Of a DNA stretch of 10,221 bases, positions 1 to 6,111 are shown in pieces. The position numbers were made by a program, and so were the translations under genes. Every line of letters begins with the position of its first letter. The first letter of the stretch is position 1. The stretch spans positions 1 to 10,221 of the forward strand of contig CANKVI010000031.1 of the NCBI GenBank assembly GCA_947487095.1, in the 5' to 3' direction. The stretch comes from Acidimicrobiaceae bacterium (GTDB taxonomy: Bacteria > Actinomycetota > Acidimicrobiia > Acidimicrobiales > Ilumatobacteraceae). The notes beneath the pieces are model-generated. The model was not told the DNA's origin, ran no database searches, and was given only the letters and a program-made list of their open reading frames with translations.

Positions 1-1360
1 GTGTTTTGGTGTAGTCAACAAAGATCGGGATCAATTGATAAATGTGTGAATCGCCGTACAGCAATACTTTCTTTGCCGCTGTATCTTCACCCACCACGCA
101 CACATCATTCAAAAAGTCGCAGCCACTGAGAACGGTGCTGGCATACACGTTTCCATATCTTTCGCGAGCCTGTGTTTTTTCATAATCAAGGCCGAACAGC
201 ATCAGCGTTGGAATCAGCACGAGCGCAAGTCCAGAGATGACTTTTGTTTTGGTGTTGCTTGTACGCAACTTACGAAATGGTTGCTCAATGAAGCGATAAG
301 AAATCACTGCGGGAAGCATTGAAGCCGCAACCAGGATGGATTTATCAACCGAGGAATCTGGTCGCATGAGGTCTAACGAAATCGATACACCGATCCAATG
401 CCACAGGTAAATGGAGTACGAACTATTTCCAATTACCTGAAAAATTCCAATCCCGAAAAACCTCTGTACATCAATCTTCGAGCCAGAAAGTGAAAAGATC
501 AGCAGCCCAGTTGCCAGAGCCGTCAAAGCAGAAGCAGGAATTTGTGAACCATTGCCATCAACTCTGGTCACTAAAACATAGAGGATGACCAAAATGGAAA
601 AAACTGACAGCACGGTTCGCATCGCGGAGCCGAGATACTTCTTGCCTTGCTCATATCGCAGCACTGCAAAAGCGATAAGCAAACCGAGGAAGAATTCCCA
701 AGCTCGAGTGAACGGAGAATAAAACAGAAACCCCGGTCGAAATTGCGGGTCAAACCAGCCGTAACTCTCTCTGTTTGCTCCGTACATCGTGAATGCTGAG
801 GCCAAACCAAGAACTACGAAACCAATGGTCCAGATACGAATCCGTTGAGAGATGTCAAAAAATCGACCGATTAACGCCAGCAATGCAAGAAATAGAGGTA
901 ATGCAACATAAAACTGTTCCTCCACTCCGAGTGACCATGTGTGGAGGAAAAACGTGATGTCGCCAGACTGTACGAAGTAGTCAAGCTTGCGAAACATGAA
1001 GAAAAAGTTGCCGTAGCTAAACAATGCGGCGCGCGCTTGCTGAATAAAGAAATCTTGCGCTTTAGTAAACGGAACAACGAAATACGCATACACCGTCATG
1101 ACCACAACCATGAATGACAGCGGTGGGAAAATGCGGAAGAACCGACGCTCAAAGAATCTGCGGAATGAAACTTTCCCCGTAGTGACCTGCTCATTGACCA
1201 TGGTCAGACCAATAACAAAACCCGACACCACGAAGAACATGTCCACGCCAACGAAACCGCCGCTGAACATTCCTATGCCCAAGTGGCTTAGCACCACCAA
1301 AGTGACAGCAACTGCGCGAAGGAATTGAATTTCCTTGCGTATTCGATGCTGCGTATTCAC
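1..1360 (-). CDS. Membrane acyltransferase-3 with SGNH domain (OafA/YrhL type), C-terminus cut by window edge
   Basis: This is probably an inner-membrane O-acyltransferase that moves an acyl group (often acetyl) onto a cell-surface glycan or lipid. From a GTG at 1360, 453 codons are open to the left edge. The N-terminus carries the acyltransferase-3 motif R-X10-H (Arg15, His26), followed by the GVDMFFVVSGF signature near residues 38-48. About ten hydrophobic segments follow, including the HTWSLGVEEQFY block and a later SYSIYLWHW block, both typical of the family. After the last membrane segment the chain enters an extracytoplasmic SGNH hydrolase-like domain: LLYGDSH at 433-439 is block I, with Ser438 as the expected nucleophile. 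The rest of that domain, including its Asp-x-x-His, lies outside the window. A GGGG run five bases before the GTG is a possible ribosome site. The gene follows the 117-residue unknown gene by 25 bases on the same strand. Family is sure; substrate is unknown. Confidence 0.93.
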   Translation of the reverse strand, partial: MNTQHRIRKEIQFLRAVAVTLVVLSHLGIGMFSGGFVGVDMFFVVSGFVIGLTMVNEQVTTGKVSFRRFFERRFFRIFPPLSFMVVVMTVYAYFVVPFTKAQDFFIQQARAALFSYGNFFFMFRKLDYFVQSGDITFFLHTWSLGVEEQFYVALPLFLALLALIGRFFDISQRIRIWTIGFVVLGLASAFTMYGANRESYGWFDPQFRPGFLFYSPFTRAWEFFLGLLIAFAVLRYEQGKKYLGSAMRTVLSVFSILVILYVLVTRVDGNGSQIPASALTALATGLLIFSLSGSKIDVQRFFGIGIFQVIGNSSYSIYLWHWIGVSISLDLMRPDSSVDKSILVAASMLPAVISYRFIEQPFRKLRTSNTKTKVISGLALVLIPTLMLFGLDYEKTQARERYGNVYASTVLSGCDFLNDVCVVGEDTAAKKVLLYGDSHIYQLIPIFVDYTKT

Positions 1361-1385
1361 TACCCCAGCGTAGTTGAGTAGCTAG

Positions 1386-1739
1386 TTACGCAACGCGCGG
1401 CTGAACAACTGGAACATTCACGTCTACTTCTTGCGTTGCAACATATCCGTGAATAGAAAGTATGGACCACAACGCTGTGCGCACATGATCGGAATCTGGT
1501 GCGTTGAGTTGATTGACGACGACTACGCCTTCGATCATGTCGCCGAGAATTGCCACAAACGGTCGATCGCGAAGTGCAACCGCCACCACTCCACCACCTT
1601 CACGACGACGGACAGTGCGATTCACACCAATGACCCGTGGTGGACTCCGAAAACTTGGAGCAAGCAACCCAAATCGTTGGGTTTCACCAGCAATTAAGCG
1701 TGCAACAGCCGCAAATTGCATGGTGGTCGAGGTGCTCAT
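1386..1739 (-). CDS. Conserved-looking protein of unknown function, 117 aa
   Basis: I do not recognise this family. The chosen ATG at 1739 gives 117 residues. The frame is open up to 1808, but the longer version would overlap the start of the divergent nuclease gene, and its extra residues (rich in His) look non-protein-like. The product is soluble, with no signal peptide or membrane segment. It has a helical N-terminus (FAAVARLIAGETQRFG), a basic centre (GVNRTVRRREGG), and then alternating hydrophobic strands (VVAVALRDRPFVAILGDM, EGVVVVNQL). This pattern suggests a small alpha/beta fold. There are no Cys pairs or obvious catalytic motifs. Codon choice resembles the neighbours. It is divergent from the PD-(D/E)XK nuclease (39 bases between starts) and may be co-transcribed with the downstream acyltransferase. 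The antisense open frames here have poor protein character, so the minus strand is preferred. No Shine-Dalgarno sequence stands out. Confidence 0.7.
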   Translation of the reverse strand: MSTSTTMQFAAVARLIAGETQRFGLLAPSFRSPPRVIGVNRTVRRREGGGVVAVALRDRPFVAILGDMIEGVVVVNQLNAPDSDHVRTALWSILSIHGYVATQEVDVNVPVVQPRVA

Positions 1740-1778
1740 GGCCACAGCATGACACACCCATGTGACAGAGTGACCGTG
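1740..1778. promoter_or_regulatory. Divergent intergenic region, 117-aa unknown / nuclease
   Basis: Only 39 bases separate the two divergent start codons. Promoters for both genes must lie here or inside the opposing coding sequence. I see no convincing -35/-10 pair or inverted repeat. Confidence 0.3.
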
Positions 1779-2717
1779 ATGTCTGAAACCGAACTCAATG
1801 CCATGCAACAGGCCGTTCTTGAAGCATTAGGCAAAGAACCCGACTGGGTGCCTATCCCGCGTGAAGTCATTGAAGGCATCCGTACCCAACTACACGATGG
1901 TCTTGCCGACATTGCCCCACGACTCACCCCGGAAAATGCACTGTGGGTCAGCAAACACAAACTCACCACGGTGCACGGTTGCGAAGCCAATCATCTCGCC
2001 GGACTAACGGGTTTCGAATGGACTCTTGGCAATGTGAAAGGAACAGTGCTGCACAAAGCCGTTGAGCTTGGTCTCAATTGGCGTGGCGTCATTGTTCCAG
2101 CCGACGTCGTAGATGAAGCACTTGCTCAGCTTGCCGATGACGAACGCCAAAGCGCCGGACCATTCATTGACAACTTGCCTGCAGGAGATCGCGCGCAACT
2201 GCGAAGTTCTGCAATCGATTTGTACACCAAGTTTGACGAATGTTTTCCACCACTGAAAGCAACATGGCGTCCTGTGCTTGAAAGCTCGGCGCGATATGAA
2301 ATGTTTGACCAACGCATCAACCTCAGCACTCGCGCAGACCTCACTCTTGGTGCAGTTGGCTCGAAGGTCATTATCGATTTGAAGTCCGGACGCGTTCAGC
2401 CCAATCACCGAGAAGAGCTGCGTTTTTATGCATTAGTTGAAGCCATGCGCACTGGCGCTGCTCCACGCCGTTTAGCCAGTTACTCGCTAGTTACTGCTCG
2501 CGCCGACGTTGAGGACGTAACCGAAGGTGTGTTGCAAGCCGCAGTTCGCAAAACCGTTGATGGCGTCCGCAAAATGGTCGAACTTCAACGCGATGGACGT
2601 GAACCAGTAATTCGCAGTGGTTACTTCTGCTCATGGTGTCCACTGCTCGACTCGTGCGCCGAGGGAGCAAAATTCATTGCACGTCGCGATGACCCCGACG
2701 CTGCTGACGACTTTTAG
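1779..2717 (+). CDS. RecB/Cas4-type PD-(D/E)XK nuclease with predicted iron-sulfur cluster
   Basis: A 312-residue stand-alone nuclease of the RecB/AddB/Cas4 superfamily, expected to cut DNA with a divalent metal in the cytoplasm. The nuclease motifs appear in order: His92 in KGTVLHKAVE, Asp187 in STRADLTL, the Asp-x-Lys pair Asp200/Lys202 in VIIDLKSGR, and the EELRFYALV helix at 212-220 that matches the family's Q/E-xxx-Y motif. Four cysteines are placed as in the iron-staple nucleases: Cys68 (VHGCEANH) ahead of the core, then Cys284-x2-Cys287-x5-Cys293 after it. No helicase or cas genes are nearby, so the partner is unknown; a repair role is inference. The ATG at 1779 is chosen because in-frame codons upstream (from 1716) overlap the divergent gene and encode an unlikely sequence. 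Its stop overlaps that of the convergent VOC gene. Confidence 0.9.
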   Translation: MSETELNAMQQAVLEALGKEPDWVPIPREVIEGIRTQLHDGLADIAPRLTPENALWVSKHKLTTVHGCEANHLAGLTGFEWTLGNVKGTVLHKAVELGLNWRGVIVPADVVDEALAQLADDERQSAGPFIDNLPAGDRAQLRSSAIDLYTKFDECFPPLKATWRPVLESSARYEMFDQRINLSTRADLTLGAVGSKVIIDLKSGRVQPNHREELRFYALVEAMRTGAAPRRLASYSLVTARADVEDVTEGVLQAAVRKTVDGVRKMVELQRDGREPVIRSGYFCSWCPLLDSCAEGAKFIARRDDPDAADDF

Positions 2718-3349
2718 ATATCACTCATCAGCGCTACGGGAACACCAAGCCCAACTGCGCCACGGAAAGTTGCGATCAATCTGTTTTTCTGCACCGCTGG
2801 TTTTGGTGGGCTGAGAACATCGGGACCTAGGTAAGCAGCAACTTCGTTCACGTCTGCAACATTCAAGACAAAACCCCACAACGTTGCGCTACCTGCTGGA
2901 ATTGACGGTGCAGACACAATTTCAACGATTACATCACCAAGTCTGTGAAAACCCTGGCGCATTCCGTTTCCTGCATCACGAATTCGTTTCAACTCTGCGC
3001 CAGTTGCTTCATGCAATGCGCGAGACGTGCGCTCTAAGTCGGGAGTATTCACTACAACGTGATCAATGCCAAGTGGCTGCAACACAAATTCACGTGCTTC
3101 ATTTTCACTTGATCGAGTGTTGACCAACACGTCAGTTACGGGAATTCCATCAATGGATGAAATGGTGGAATCAATATTGCTCAGCGCCCAAGTATGCAGT
3201 CCAGGCGACAATGATTCATTAATACGCAACACGAGTTCGCCAATGGCAAATACGCCGTCTTGAGAAAAGTTGATTCCTACCTGCGCCCAGTTGGCGCGGG
3301 AACCACCGATGACCAATTCACTTATTCGTGCCGAACTCAAGTCGGGCAC
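2714..3349 (-). CDS. VOC (glyoxalase-like) family protein, 211 aa
   Basis: A soluble vicinal-oxygen-chelate fold protein; the reaction is not predictable. The clear VOC half is LGIDHVVVNTPDLERTSRAL (93-112), running to VIVEIVSAP (140-148), with His97 and Glu143 in the positions usually used as metal ligands. A second half-module follows (LWGFVLNVADVNEVAAYLG, then a strand ending VPVALMSD). About 90 residues precede the His and do not show a second obvious His ligand, so the module arrangement is not standard and metal binding is uncertain. The start is a GTG at 3349, 14 bases after the bL37 stop, which suggests co-transcription with bL37. The TAA stop overlaps the TAG of the convergent nuclease by four bases. 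Alternatives include glyoxalase I, dioxygenase-like or epimerase-like members of the fold; I make no choice. Confidence 0.82.
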   Translation of the reverse strand: MPDLSSARISELVIGGSRANWAQVGINFSQDGVFAIGELVLRINESLSPGLHTWALSNIDSTISSIDGIPVTDVLVNTRSSENEAREFVLQPLGIDHVVVNTPDLERTSRALHEATGAELKRIRDAGNGMRQGFHRLGDVIVEIVSAPSIPAGSATLWGFVLNVADVNEVAAYLGPDVLSPPKPAVQKNRLIATFRGAVGLGVPVALMSDI

Positions 3350-3363
3350 GCCAGCGTTATTGC

Positions 3364-3450
3364 TCAGCCACGCCCCATGTTTGGACGCTTACCGTGGTTG
3401 GCCTTCGAGCGACGCATCTTGGCTTTTTTCTTCTTGGTCTTCTTCGACAT
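3364..3450 (-). CDS. 50S ribosomal protein bL37 homologue, 28 aa
   Basis: A 28-residue, very basic protein: ATG at 3450, TGA at 3364-3366. It starts MSKKTKKKKAK, continues with RRSKANHGKRPN (13-24) and ends MGRG. The lysine/arginine-rich N-terminus followed by K-ANHGKRPN near the C-terminus is the hallmark, as I remember it, of bL37. That is the tiny large-subunit protein found in mycobacterial ribosome structures near the peptidyl-transferase centre and encoded across Actinomycetota. Mycobacterial copies are about 24 residues, so this one is slightly longer. GGCGGG lies four bases upstream of the ATG as a plausible ribosome site. It sits 41 bases after the secreted nuclease gene and 14 bases before the VOC gene. 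The gene is short enough to be missed by automatic callers. Identification rests on the motif, composition and length. Confidence 0.85.
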   Translation of the reverse strand: MSKKTKKKKAKMRRSKANHGKRPNMGRG

Positions 3451-3491
3451 AGTCCCGCCATGCTAACGGGCATTCTCGCCATTTCCGATGG

Positions 3492-4907
3492 CTATGCCCT
3501 TCGCCAGCGGGCCCTTCCACCCGAATACGGCACACCCGATGCATCAGTTTTGGAGCACACATAGGTGGTTGGCGACGTGCTTCCACTCAATGTGTAATAG
3601 CCAATCGCGCCTTCCGGTGAGCAATACGAGCCAGGGTTTATTTGTGTCGCTGTACCAGTTGATGCGGTAGTTGACGCCACCGTTGAATTAGTGATCGACG
3701 ACGCTGGATTCGTGACCACCGTCGTCCCGCCCGAAATGTTTGGCAAGTTTGGAATTGGTGCGATATTCAACGAGATGCAAGCTGATTGCAAGAGATTTTT
3801 GATGCGGCCATATTCACTTGAATCCATAGACAATCCCCAACGAACCTTCACCGCGATCCAGTTACCTAAATAGGTGCACGTGTATGACTGCAGCGGTGGT
3901 AACCAATTTGAAGGATCTTTATCGCTCTTTGATTGATTCACCGAGTCGGTCACTGCCAACAGCGTTCGACTGTCTGACGTGTCGTTTGCAAAAGCTTTTC
4001 GTTGTGCAGCGCTCCAAGCCCACGCACCAGAATCCCACGCTTCCTTCAGCGCAACGACGTGGTCAATATCAATATCAGACGGATTACTCCACTTTGCTCC
4101 GTCGTACGGCGAAACCCAGTCCCCTGCAACCACGTTGCAGTTCACCGGGTCTACTTGGGGCAACGAAATGCTGTCGCGCTTCAACACTTGATCGCGAGAG
4201 TCGCATCCGTCACCATCAATATCTCTCCAGTGATCAAATAAGGCGCGGTTATAACCAACCTGGTATTCGTTTTCAACGCGAATCGTTTGCAACAGCGCAA
4301 GCGCACTTCCAACTACTACCGGTTTTGCCGTCGTCGTAGCTGTTGACGTAATCGTTGTAGTTGTGTTGATGCTCGCACCTGATGAAGGAACGCTGGAGAT
4401 CGTTGTTGGCGTGGCGCACTGGCGAACAAACACAGACTTCACCGCAGTGAACTCGCGCTGATCCATCGCGAGCCCCCATTTCGTTTTCACCGATACCCAA
4501 TTACTTAGGTAGGCACACGTGTTTGCATTTGTGCTGGGCATCCAACCAGCTGGATCCTTGTCGCCGCGTTGCTGCGAACTATTTGCAAGTACCAGCGCCA
4601 AAATAGAAACATCGGCTCGTTCGTTGACGAAACTTCGTCTCTTCGATGCGCTCCACGCCCACGCACCCGACTCCCAGGCTTCACGAACCGTCACAATATT
4701 TGCCACGCTCATGACAGGTATTGATCTATTCGCCGAACCCGTAAACAATGACTGCCTGAAACCCACAGTTCTTTCGGTTGCTACATTCATCGTGGTCAAT
4801 TGACCAAGCGTCGCTGAATCATTTGAGCGGGGCTGTGCAACAGCCACAGAGGAAACGCTGATTGCCACAACGACAATTGCGCCATGAACCGAAAGGCGCC
4901 ACTTCAT
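3492..4907 (-). CDS. Secreted HNH nuclease (GmrSD C-terminal/DUF1524-like) with tandem, partly degenerate domains
   Basis: A 471-residue exported protein. Residues 1-24 form a Sec signal peptide (hydrophobic 9-23, likely cleavage after AVA-24). The second nuclease domain (about 203-377) is intact: DIDGDGCDSRD (229-239), a DIDHVVALKEAW block with His283, NQSKSDKDPSNWLPP with Asn324 and Lys327, and Cys235/257/344/377. This is the pattern of secreted actinobacterial HNH proteins related to the GmrSD C-terminal domain, expected to cut nucleic acid outside the membrane. The first domain (about 34-164) aligns with the second but has Asn70 for the His and Ser111 for the Asn, and lacks 44 residues. 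Thr/Ser-rich linkers lie at 166-195 and about 395-422. The tail (CSPEG...TYVCSKTD...GGRARWRRA, 429-471) is a small Cys-containing domain seen at the ends of similar proteins. AGAGTGA precedes the ATG. The ferredoxin gene ends 13 bases upstream. Role (nutrient scavenging, competition or wall-linked) is unknown. Confidence 0.9.
   Translation of the reverse strand: MKWRLSVHGAIVVVAISVSSVAVAQPRSNDSATLGQLTTMNVATERTVGFRQSLFTGSANRSIPVMSVANIVTVREAWESGAWAWSASKRRSFVNERADVSILALVLANSSQQRGDKDPAGWMPSTNANTCAYLSNWVSVKTKWGLAMDQREFTAVKSVFVRQCATPTTISSVPSSGASINTTTTITSTATTTAKPVVVGSALALLQTIRVENEYQVGYNRALFDHWRDIDGDGCDSRDQVLKRDSISLPQVDPVNCNVVAGDWVSPYDGAKWSNPSDIDIDHVVALKEAWDSGAWAWSAAQRKAFANDTSDSRTLLAVTDSVNQSKSDKDPSNWLPPLQSYTCTYLGNWIAVKVRWGLSMDSSEYGRIKNLLQSACISLNIAPIPNLPNISGGTTVVTNPASSITNSTVASTTASTGTATQINPGSYCSPEGAIGYYTLSGSTSPTTYVCSKTDASGVPYSGGRARWRRA
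3777..4076 (-). repeat. Intact second copy of duplicated HNH domain (residues 278-377)
   Basis: This is the partner of the degenerate copy. It keeps His283, Asn324 and Lys327. Only this copy is preceded by the 44-residue block with DGDGC and Cys257. Confidence 0.85.
4416..4715 (-). repeat. Degenerate first copy of duplicated HNH domain (residues 65-164)
   Basis: These codons encode a domain that aligns with residues 278-377 of the same protein at a constant offset of 213, with no gap. Shared anchors include REAWESGAWAWSA against KEAWDSGAWAWSA, DKDPxxW, Cys131/Cys344, a WGLxMD block, and Cys164/Cys377. The DNA of the two copies has diverged, so the duplication is old. Confidence 0.85.
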
Positions 4908-4920
4908 AGTTTCACTCTAC

Positions 4921-5175
4921 CTATTGAGAAATCAGTGGTACATCCATCTCAATGAATATGCACTCTCCTGGGCACACTTCTGCAGCCTTTACAACATCGA
5001 TTTGATTCTTTGTTTCAACAGTTGCGAGACTTCCCGAACTTCCTGGATCATTTAATGTCACGCCACCCTGCACTACGTAAGCAATTCCATCTTCTAATTG
5101 CACAAAGACATCAGGACAGTGGTCCACGCACAATCCGTCGCCCGTACACAAGTCTTGGTCTATCCAAACACGCAC
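4921..5175 (-). CDS. Small ferredoxin, [3Fe-4S] type
   Basis: An 84-residue acidic electron carrier. The cluster motif is Cys10-x5-Cys16-x3-Cys20-Pro, with the remote ligand Cys68-Pro in EVCPGEC. The position that would hold the second Cys of a [4Fe-4S] motif is Asp13 (CTGDGLC). This is characteristic of the actinobacterial [3Fe-4S] ferredoxins that often feed cytochromes P450 or other oxygenases, although some such proteins can hold [4Fe-4S]. An extra Cys72 follows the fourth ligand. A loop of about 20 residues rich in Gly/Ser (37-57) makes it somewhat longer than the usual 60-70 residues. The start is GTG at 5175, nine bases after the MauE-like stop. The secreted nuclease gene begins 13 bases downstream. 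No P450 is in the window, so its electron acceptor is unknown. Confidence 0.92.
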   Translation of the reverse strand: MRVWIDQDLCTGDGLCVDHCPDVFVQLEDGIAYVVQGGVTLNDPGSSGSLATVETKNQIDVVKAAEVCPGECIFIEMDVPLISQ

Positions 5176-5184
5176 GGTTGCACG

Positions 5185-5577
5185 CTAACGAATAAGCGCG
5201 GCAACCAAGAGGGCGAGCATCAACAAATTTCGCACAATATTGTTCCAACCAATTGGCTTTGTGGAGCGAAAGCTCAAGCACGCACAGGGCGGTCTGTCCC
5301 CTGCTGCCAATCGAATAGCCAGTAATACGGTGAAGCTTGATAGCGCCACTATTGATGCAATGAGTACGGCGTTTGCTGCCAACCCCGCGATCAGCAACGA
5401 ACCCAGGATTACTTCAACGTAGGGAACTGTTGGAATTGCAAACGATGGTGCTCCGAGTCTCTCCGCTTGCGCAGGCCACAACTCACGTGCAATGAATTTC
5501 TGCACTCCAGCAAAAATGAAGATCACGCCAACAGTCGCCGACATCCACCAATTCATCGAAAAAACTTGTTCGTTCAT
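5185..5577 (-). CDS. MauE/DoxX-like integral membrane protein
   Basis: A 130-residue protein with four predicted membrane helices (about 12-28, 52-70, 72-92 and 112-129). Helix 1 carries the FAGVQKF motif (22-28) typical of DoxX/MauE proteins. The loop before helix 4 carries PPCAC (96-100) followed by KPIGWNNIVRN, which matches the MauE subgroup, where a CxCFG stretch precedes a P-x-x-W-x-x-x-x-R-N segment. Here the usual FG after the Cys pair is LS. MauE is needed for methylamine dehydrogenase maturation. More broadly these proteins are linked to thiol or quinone redox at the membrane, so a redox role with the neighbouring ferredoxin and flavin reductase is an inference. The ATG at 5577 overlaps the upstream stop as TAATG, indicating translational coupling. 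Confidence 0.82.
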   Translation of the reverse strand: MNEQVFSMNWWMSATVGVIFIFAGVQKFIARELWPAQAERLGAPSFAIPTVPYVEVILGSLLIAGLAANAVLIASIVALSSFTVLLAIRLAAGDRPPCACLSFRSTKPIGWNNIVRNLLMLALLVAALIR

Positions 5578-6080
5578 TACGCGGGCATAACGCCAGTTAC
5601 TTTGCCACGATAAAACACCATGGCTTCACTAACAGTTTCGTTCACGGAAAGATGCTGCACTCGACCGAGTACAAAACTGTGATCACCTGCAGGAGTTACG
5701 GATTCAATACTGCAGTCAATCGCCGCAAGAGCACCTGGGAGTACCGGCATTCCGCTTGGAGACTTTGTCCAATCAAGACCATCAAATCGAGCCGACATTC
5801 CACCTTCTGGTTCACGAGCAAATCGCCAACACAGTTCTTCCTGCTCAGTCGTCAGCACATTGGCGCAAAAGCCGTGTCCCTCTGCAATGTGCGACCAACT
5901 GCGCGAAGCATTGCCGGGGAAAAATCCAACTAATGGTGGGTCTAATGACACCGAAACAAAACTGCCAATAGTGATTCCCGATGGTGCGCCCGTTGCATCA
6001 ACACCAGTAACGACAGCAACTCCAGTTGGCAGATGACCAAGCACCTGTCGAAACCTGGCACTGTCGAAGTTGGCTTCCAT
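5577..6080 (-). CDS. Flavin reductase (NADH:FMN oxidoreductase-like) domain protein
   Basis: A 167-residue flavin-reductase-family protein with the split-barrel FMN-binding fold. It most likely uses NAD(P)H to supply reduced flavin, or holds flavin itself, in the cytoplasm. The FRQVLGHLPTGVAVVTG start (10-26), the GITIGSFVSVSLDPPLVGFF block (about 35-54) and GDHSFVLGRV (about 132-141) followed by MVFYRG are family hallmarks, and the length is typical. The ATG at 6080 is preferred over an in-frame TTG at 6098, because it begins directly ahead of the conserved domain and keeps a 31-base gap to the divergent hydrolase. Its stop overlaps the MauE-like ATG. Such proteins are the reductase half of two-component monooxygenases, but no oxygenase component is adjacent here. 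The family is sure; the partner is not. Confidence 0.92.
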   Translation of the reverse strand: MEANFDSARFRQVLGHLPTGVAVVTGVDATGAPSGITIGSFVSVSLDPPLVGFFPGNASRSWSHIAEGHGFCANVLTTEQEELCWRFAREPEGGMSARFDGLDWTKSPSGMPVLPGALAAIDCSIESVTPAGDHSFVLGRVQHLSVNETVSEAMVFYRGKVTGVMPA

Positions 6081-6111
6081 CGCTTCAATGTTACCCAACT
6101 ATGGTTTGGGC
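6081..6111. promoter_or_regulatory. Divergent intergenic region, flavin reductase / alpha/beta hydrolase
   Basis: There are 31 bases between the chosen divergent starts, so promoter elements probably extend into both coding sequences. I found no strong -35/-10 pair or operator-like repeat. Confidence 0.3.

Noticed and set aside
1431..1752. Plus-strand open frames of 79 and 88 codons
   Set aside because: They overlap the minus-strand 117-residue gene; their Thr/Arg/His-rich translations look like shadows of its codons.
1716..1778. Longer start for the nuclease gene (and likewise up to 1808 for the divergent gene)
   Set aside because: The extensions overlap each other, encode improbable sequence and lie outside any domain.
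1779..2717. Cas4 of a CRISPR adaptation module
   Set aside because: No repeats, cas1 or cas2 are in the window and the length exceeds typical Cas4; RecB-family nuclease is the safer call.
3478..3492. Short hairpin GCCAT-5-ATGGC just after the nuclease stop
   Set aside because: Five base pairs with no following T-run on the minus strand; too weak to call a terminator.
3884..4339. A 151-codon open frame on the plus strand
   Set aside because: It is antisense to the intact second HNH domain and has no protein-like features.
3492..4907. GmrSD-type restriction enzyme
   Set aside because: Only the nuclease fold is shared; the protein has a signal peptide and no DUF262 GTPase-like partner, so it is not an intracellular restriction system.
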